Assembly (NCBI RefSeq): GCF_040327995.1 | Contig: NZ_JBEPIJ010000013.1 | Coordinates: 30,439 to 94,438 of the forward strand | Reading direction: 5' to 3' | Length of the DNA stretch: 64,000 bases | DNA from: Solimonas thermocellulolyticum | GTDB taxonomy: Bacteria; Pseudomonadota; Gammaproteobacteria; Nevskiales; Nevskiaceae | In this document: piece by piece, positions 59,814 through 64,000 of the stretch | How the letters are laid out: each line of letters starts with the position of its first letter | Numbering within the stretch: the first letter of the stretch is position 1 | Notes under the pieces: model-generated | Told to the model about the DNA's origin: nothing | Databases searched by the model: none | Seen by the model: only the letters and a program-made list of their open reading frames with translations | Program-made: the position numbers and the translations under genes

Positions 59814-61525
59814 GTCTGAGCCGGCGCGAGTTCGTTCGGCTTCTGGCCGCTGCCGCCGCCGCGCGTTTCGCACTCGGGTCGAAGGCGGCGCTCGCCGATG
59901 CCGACGGCGAGCGCTTGTACGACATCCCGGTGTACGGCAATGTCGGCCTGCTGCATCTGACCGACACGCACGCCCAGCTCCTGCCCATCTACTACCGCGA
60001 ACCGAGCGTCAATCTGGGCGTCCACGGCAGCCGCGGGCAGGTGCCCCACCTCGTCGGTGAGGCCTTGCTGAGGCATTTCGGCGTGCCGCCGCGCACGCGC
60101 CAAGCCCACGCCCTGACCAGCCTGGACTTCGAACAGGCCGCGCGCGTCTACGGCAAGGTCGGCGGGTATGCCCACCTGGCGACGCTGGTCAAGCGGCTGC
60201 GCGCGGCGCGCAAAGGCAGCCTGCTGGTCGACGGCGGGGATAGCTGGCAGGGTTCGGCCACGGCCTTGTGGACGCGCGCGCAGGACATGGTCGAGGCGCA
60301 GCTCGCGCTCGGCGTCGACGTGATGACCGGACATTGGGAGTTCACCTTGGGGGCGGAGCGCGTACTCGAGATCGTGGACGGTCCGTTCAAAGGGCGTATC
60401 GACTTCGTCGCGCAAAACGTCAAGACCGCCGATTTCGGCGATGATGTGTTCGCCCCGTACGCGCTGCGCGAGGTCAACGGCGTGGCGGTGGCGATCATCG
60501 GTCAGGCCTTCCCGTATACGCCGATCGCCAATCCACGGCACTTCGTGCCGGACTGGACCTTCGGCATCCGCGAGGACGAGCTGCAGCGGACGATCGACGC
60601 GGCGCGCAAGGCCGGCGCGCAACTGGTGGCCTTGCTGTCGCACAACGGCATGGACGTCGACCTCAAACTGGCCGCGCGGGTGCGCGGCCTGGACGTCATC
60701 CTCGGCGGACACACTCACGATGCCGTTCCGCAACCCGTCGTCGTGCGCAATGCCGGCGGCGTGACGCTGGTGACCAACGGCGGCAGCAGCGGCAAGTTCG
60801 TGGGCGTGCTGGATTGCGAGGTGCGCGGAGCGCGGCTGCACTCTTGGCGTTATCACCTGGTGCCGGTGTTCGCCAACCTGTTGCCGGCGGACAGCGCCAT
60901 GCAGGCCCTCATCGACGGTCTGCGCGCGCCATTTCGCGAGCAGCTCGACGAGCCGCTGGCGGTCACCGAAACCACCCTCTACCGGCGCGGCAACTTCAAC
61001 GGCAGCTTCGATCAGCTGATCCTCGACGCCTTGATGCGGCAACTGGATACGCCGATCGCGTTCTCGCCCGGTTTTCGCTGGGGTACGACGGTGCTGCCCG
61101 GCGAGACGATCACGATGGAGCGTCTGCTGGATCAGACCGCGATCACCTATCCGCAGGTCACGGTCAGCACCCTGACGGGGGAGCAGATCAAGGCCGTGCT
61201 CGAAGACGTGGCCGACAACCTGTTCAATCCCGATCCGTACTATCAACAAGGCGGTGACATGGTGCGCGTCGGTGGTCTCGGCTACGCCCTGGCACCGGAA
61301 GCCGAGATGGGCCATCGCATCCGCGATCTGAGGCTGGGCGCCGAGCCGCTGCGCGCCGACAAGACCTACCGCGTCGCCGGTTGGGCTTCCGTGGCGCCGA
61401 ACGTCGAGGGTGAGCCGGTGTGGGCGGTGGTCGCCCGCGATCTGCGCGACCGCAAGTCGATCACTTCGCTCAAGCCCGAGCAGCCGCGCCTGATCGGCAT
61501 GTCGAACAACCCCGGGCTGTCATGA
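59810..61525 (+). CDS. soxB: S-sulfosulfanyl-L-cysteine sulfohydrolase SoxB
   Basis: 571 aa, GTG start overlapping soxX (GTGA). Tat leader 'SRREFVRLLAAAAAARF'. The metallophosphoesterase-type domain binds two Mn: 'GLLHLTDTHAQLLP', 'VDGGDSWQGSA', 'MTGHWEFTLG', 'ALLSHNGMDVD', 'ILGGHTHDAVP', followed by a 5'-nucleotidase-like C-terminal domain ('YRRGNFNGSFDQLILDALM'). It releases sulfate from SoxY-bound thiosulfate. The stop overlaps the next gene by 4 bp. Confidence 0.95.
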   Translation: MSLSRREFVRLLAAAAAARFALGSKAALADADGERLYDIPVYGNVGLLHLTDTHAQLLPIYYREPSVNLGVHGSRGQVPHLVGEALLRHFGVPPRTRQAHALTSLDFEQAARVYGKVGGYAHLATLVKRLRAARKGSLLVDGGDSWQGSATALWTRAQDMVEAQLALGVDVMTGHWEFTLGAERVLEIVDGPFKGRIDFVAQNVKTADFGDDVFAPYALREVNGVAVAIIGQAFPYTPIANPRHFVPDWTFGIREDELQRTIDAARKAGAQLVALLSHNGMDVDLKLAARVRGLDVILGGHTHDAVPQPVVVRNAGGVTLVTNGGSSGKFVGVLDCEVRGARLHSWRYHLVPVFANLLPADSAMQALIDGLRAPFREQLDEPLAVTETTLYRRGNFNGSFDQLILDALMRQLDTPIAFSPGFRWGTTVLPGETITMERLLDQTAITYPQVTVSTLTGEQIKAVLEDVADNLFNPDPYYQQGGDMVRVGGLGYALAPEAEMGHRIRDLRLGAEPLRADKTYRVAGWASVAPNVEGEPVWAVVARDLRDRKSITSLKPEQPRLIGMSNNPGLS

Positions 61526-62472
61526 TCCGCTGGCGCGCGCGGTGGTGGGTTTGGGTCGGCATCGGCCTGCCTGCCGCATCGCCGGCGCTGGAGCTGATCA
61601 GCACCCAGGTGGGACCGCACAGCTACTACGTGCAGGGCGAGCTGGACGTCGCCTCCGCCGAGAACCGCGGCTTCAACGCCAATGCCGGCTTCGTCGTCAC
61701 GCCGCAGGGCGTGGTGGTCTTCGATGCGCTGGGCACGCCGGCGCTGGGACAGGCGCTGGTCCGGGAAATCCGGCGGCGGACCTCGCTGCCCATCCGCTAT
61801 CTGATCCTCAGTCACTATCACGCCGACCATGCCTATGGCGCGGAGGCGTTGCGCGCTGCCGGAGCACAGCTGTGGATGCACCGCGAGGCACGCCATTACC
61901 TCGATTCGCCGCGCGCCCGGGAACGTCTCGCGCAACGCCGTGGGCTCTTGCCCGAGGCCTTTGCGCCGGACTTCACCCTGCCGCTGCCGGACCGTTGGCT
62001 CGATGCCGACGAGCGCCTGGAGTTGGGCGGCGTGACGATCGATTTGCGCTACGTCGGACCGGCGCACGCGCCGGATGACTTGGTGATGCTGGTTCCCGAA
62101 GACGGTGTGCTGTTCAGCGGCGATCTGCTCTTCGTCGGCCGCATTCCCACCCTGGGGGAGGCCGGCAGTCGCGACTGGCTGCGTGCGCTCGAGCGCCTCG
62201 ACGATGCGCACGTGCGCGTCTTCGTGCCCGGACACGGACCGGCCAGCACGGACTTTCGCGCCGCCATCGACGGGATGCGCACGTACCTGCTCGACCTGCG
62301 GGCACAGATGGCGGTGGCGGTGCAAGACATGCTGTCTTTCGAAGACGCGTATCGGCAGGCGGACTGGCGGCGATGGCGCGATCTGCCGGCTTTCGAGCAG
62401 GCGCATCGGGCGAATGCGTATACGGTGTTTCTGGAGTTGGAACGAGAAAGCCTGGCCGCTGCTTCGGGATGA
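61522..62472 (+). CDS. Metallo-beta-lactamase-fold hydrolase, SoxH-like
   Basis: 316 aa with a signal peptide ('VWVGIGLPAASPALEL'). The zinc motif 'LSHYHADHAYGA' and the downstream 'GPAHAPDD', 'FSGDLLF' and 'FVPGHGPAS' complete the binuclear site. Related to SoxH and quinoprotein-relay-associated MBL proteins that follow sox genes; the substrate is unproven, possibly a sulfur-containing thioester. It is coupled to soxB by ATGA overlap, so it is part of the operon. Confidence 0.83.
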   Translation: MIRWRARWWVWVGIGLPAASPALELISTQVGPHSYYVQGELDVASAENRGFNANAGFVVTPQGVVVFDALGTPALGQALVREIRRRTSLPIRYLILSHYHADHAYGAEALRAAGAQLWMHREARHYLDSPRARERLAQRRGLLPEAFAPDFTLPLPDRWLDADERLELGGVTIDLRYVGPAHAPDDLVMLVPEDGVLFSGDLLFVGRIPTLGEAGSRDWLRALERLDDAHVRVFVPGHGPASTDFRAAIDGMRTYLLDLRAQMAVAVQDMLSFEDAYRQADWRRWRDLPAFEQAHRANAYTVFLELERESLAAASG

Positions 62473-62565
62473 GCGCGGTCGCGCTTCGGGTCCGCGAACA
62501 GAGTTAGATGCACGGAGCAACAGACGGCCCAAAGGCCGGGTGCGATCGGCAAGGAGAGACGAACG

Positions 62566-63909
62566 ATGGGAAGCACAACGGCAATGAAGCAGGCGATTCG
62601 ACTGCGGCAGGGAATCACCGCAGGCATGGTGCTGGGCATCCTGGGCGTCACGGCGCCGGTGCACGCGACCAACGGCTATTTCGCGCACGGATACTCCGTG
62701 TCGCAGCGGGCTCTCGGGGGTGCCGGCACGGCGCTGACCGAGGATGCCCTGATCGTCACCATCAACCCGGCGGGCTCGGCCTGGGTCGGCAATCGTTTCG
62801 ATGCCTCGCTGAGCTTCTTCTCGCCACACCGCGATTACACCACCGGCCCGCGTGGCGCGGACGCCGCCAACAGCATCCTGCGCATCGAAGAAGGCCGCCT
62901 GTCCAGCGACAACGAGATGTTCTACATCCCGTCGTTCGCGTACACGCGCCGGCTCGACGATGTATCGACGGTCGGCATCGCCATGTACGGCAACGGCGGG
63001 CTCAACACCGAGTACCACGGCAATTCTGCGCACTTTGCCGAGGGGTTCGCCGTCGGTGCCGTGGGCGTGAATCTGATCGATCTGGAGACGCAGTGCGAGG
63101 GGACGTTCGGCGGCGGGGCGCCGTTGCCGGGTGAAACCGACACCGGCAATTTCTGCGGCGACCACGACCAGACCGCGAGCGTGAACCTGATCCAGCTGTT
63201 CATCGTGCCGCACTACGCGCGAAAGTTGGGCGAGCGCAGTTCGATCGGCATCGCGCCCGTGCTTGCCGGGCAGCGCTTTCGCGCCGATGGTCTGCGCGCC
63301 TTTGCGCAGTTTTCCAACGCGCCCGACCGGGTCAGCGGCAACGGTTATGACCTGTCCTACGGATATGGGGCGCGTATCGGCGTGCTGACCGGTCTGATCC
63401 CCGGGTTGGGACTCGGCGCGGCCTATCAGTCGCGCATACGCATGACCGAGTTCGACAAATATGCTGGCCTGTTCGCCGAGGAGGGGGACTTCGACATCCC
63501 CTCGACCTGGAACGTCGGTCTGTCCGTCCACGTGAATCCCGACGTGCGCTTCGCCGTCGATTATCAGCGCATCAACTTCAGCGAGATCCGCTCGGTGGGC
63601 AACCCCTTCGATCCCAACGACTTCGTCAACCAGTGCGCACGAGCGCGCCTGCTCGCCGGCTTGGGCTTCGGCGGCAGCACGGATCCGAGTCCTTCCTGCT
63701 TGGGTTCGGCGACCGGACCGGGCTTTGGCTGGCAGGACGTGTCGGTGCTCAAGTTCGGGGCACAGTATCGCTTCGCCGCGTTCAAGTTCCGCCTCGGTTA
63801 CAGCAAGGCCGAGCAACCGATCCCGGCGAGCGAGGTCTTGTTCAACATTCTCGCGCCCGCGGTTCCCGAGGAGCATTTCGTAAGCTTCCCCGCCGCGGCG
63901 ACAACTTGA
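62566..63909 (+). pseudogene. OmpP1/FadL-family outer-membrane transporter, 3'-truncated
   Basis: 447 codons. The signal peptide ends 'PVHATNGYFAHGYS', the N-terminus of the mature porin. Barrel signatures: 'ALGGAGTALTEDALIVTINPAG', 'IVPHYARKLGERSSIGIAPVLAGQRF', 'DVRFAVDYQRINFSEIRSVGNP', 'SEVLFNILAPAVPEEHF'. In this family 'FNILAPGVVEEH-TLGFTY' is followed by about 45 more residues forming the last strands with a terminal aromatic residue; here six unrelated codons lead to a stop. An IS3-type gene starts 40 bp later. The family imports long-chain fatty acids and hydrocarbons. Start at 62584 is an alternative. Confidence 0.8.
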
Positions 63910-63948
63910 AAGTAGAGCTTTCTGGCATCGTACAGCCAGGAGGTTCTG

Positions 63949-64000
63949 ATGAAGAAGTCGCGTTTCACCGAAACCCAGATCGTTGCGATCCTGAAGCACG
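63949..64000 (+). mobile_element. IS3-family insertion sequence, first bases of OrfA
   Basis: AGGAGG precedes the ATG at 63949, and the 17 visible codons read 'MKKSRFTETQIVAILKH', the highly conserved start of OrfA (helix-turn-helix) of IS3-family elements. The rest lies outside the window. The left end should be near 63907, where a TG dinucleotide follows the truncated porin frame; a GAAAG/CTTTC inverted repeat is at 63908-63922. Confidence 0.85.

Noticed and set aside
61366..63999. Very long open frame (over 870 codons) on the minus strand, opposite soxB, the MBL gene and the porin
   Set aside because: It is antisense to well-supported genes; the composition (Arg/Ala/Gly/His-rich, no fold motifs) is the usual shadow of GC-rich codon bias. 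Similar antisense frames at 2779-3999, 6605-8368, 10755-12137, 37260-39044, 47610-49313 and 59723-61315 were dropped for the same reason.
1..64000. tRNA, rRNA, CRISPR arrays, replication origins, prophage genes
   Set aside because: None seen. No cloverleaf-like sequence, repeat-spacer array, phage structural gene or replication-initiator gene was found by reading; a covariance-model scan could still reveal small RNAs.

Overview
The window is GC-rich and densely coded, with many ATGA/GTGA stop-start overlaps. Gene content (TonB-dependent receptor, D15-type barrel, RmuC, Sox system, DUF1302/DUF1329 proteins, OmpP1/FadL porin) points to a Gram-negative proteobacterium, most likely an aerobic gammaproteobacterium that degrades steroids and hydrocarbons and can also oxidise reduced sulfur. 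That placement is inference from gene content; there is no rRNA, tRNA or CRISPR array here.

Layout. (1) 1-4.8 kb: envelope/lipid genes: a sulfatase-fold phosphoglycerol-transferase-like protein (cut by the window edge), a single-POTRA D15 barrel, a patatin-like phospholipase and a decayed zinc-ribbon/HExxH membrane protease. (2) 4.9-9.3 kb: a PaaX-type regulator with a fatty-acid desaturase on the minus strand, divergent from two crotonases and an SDR. (3) 9.5-18.1 kb: a beta-propeller protein, an Old-Yellow-Enzyme oxidoreductase, small membrane proteins, a methyltransferase/SDR pair, a TonB receptor and a small outer-membrane barrel. (4) 18.1-20.1 kb: rmuC and a Phd-like/PIN toxin-antitoxin pair with a perfect 12-bp operator-like inverted repeat.

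(5) 20.2-39.8 kb: a steroid C/D-ring (HIP) degradation cluster. On the minus strand are a flavoprotein of the KstD/fumarate-reductase type, two SDRs and a FadD3-like CoA ligase. On the plus strand, mostly translationally coupled, are an HsaC-type extradiol dioxygenase, IpdA, IpdB, a DUF35 protein, an Ltp-like thiolase, IpdC, EchA20, two acyl-CoA dehydrogenase subunits, FadA6, an SDR and a thioesterase. After a ~1 kb scar containing a broken hsdR tail come two more acyl-CoA dehydrogenase subunits. Together these can activate HIP, oxidise it, open rings D and C, and thiolyse the product towards central metabolites.

(6) 39.7-50.0 kb: an AraC regulator divergent from an AlkB-rubredoxin fusion, followed co-directionally by an RND-superfamily exporter, a DUF1329 protein, a DUF1302 outer-membrane protein and a YCF48-type beta-propeller. 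I read this as a hydroxylation plus envelope-spanning hydrophobic-substrate transport module, the best candidate for a poorly described system. (7) 50.1-53.0 kb: an OmpR-type two-component system with two small PepSY-like secreted proteins and an OmpR-type direct-repeat box between them. (8) 53.1-62.5 kb: a CsoR-family repressor with non-canonical cysteine spacing, two half-size YeeE/YedE transporters, soxCDYZ, a DsrE-like gene, soxAXB and a metallo-beta-lactamase-fold hydrolase. (9) 62.6-64.0 kb: an OmpP1/FadL porin that lacks its last strands and runs into the start of an IS3-family element at the window edge.
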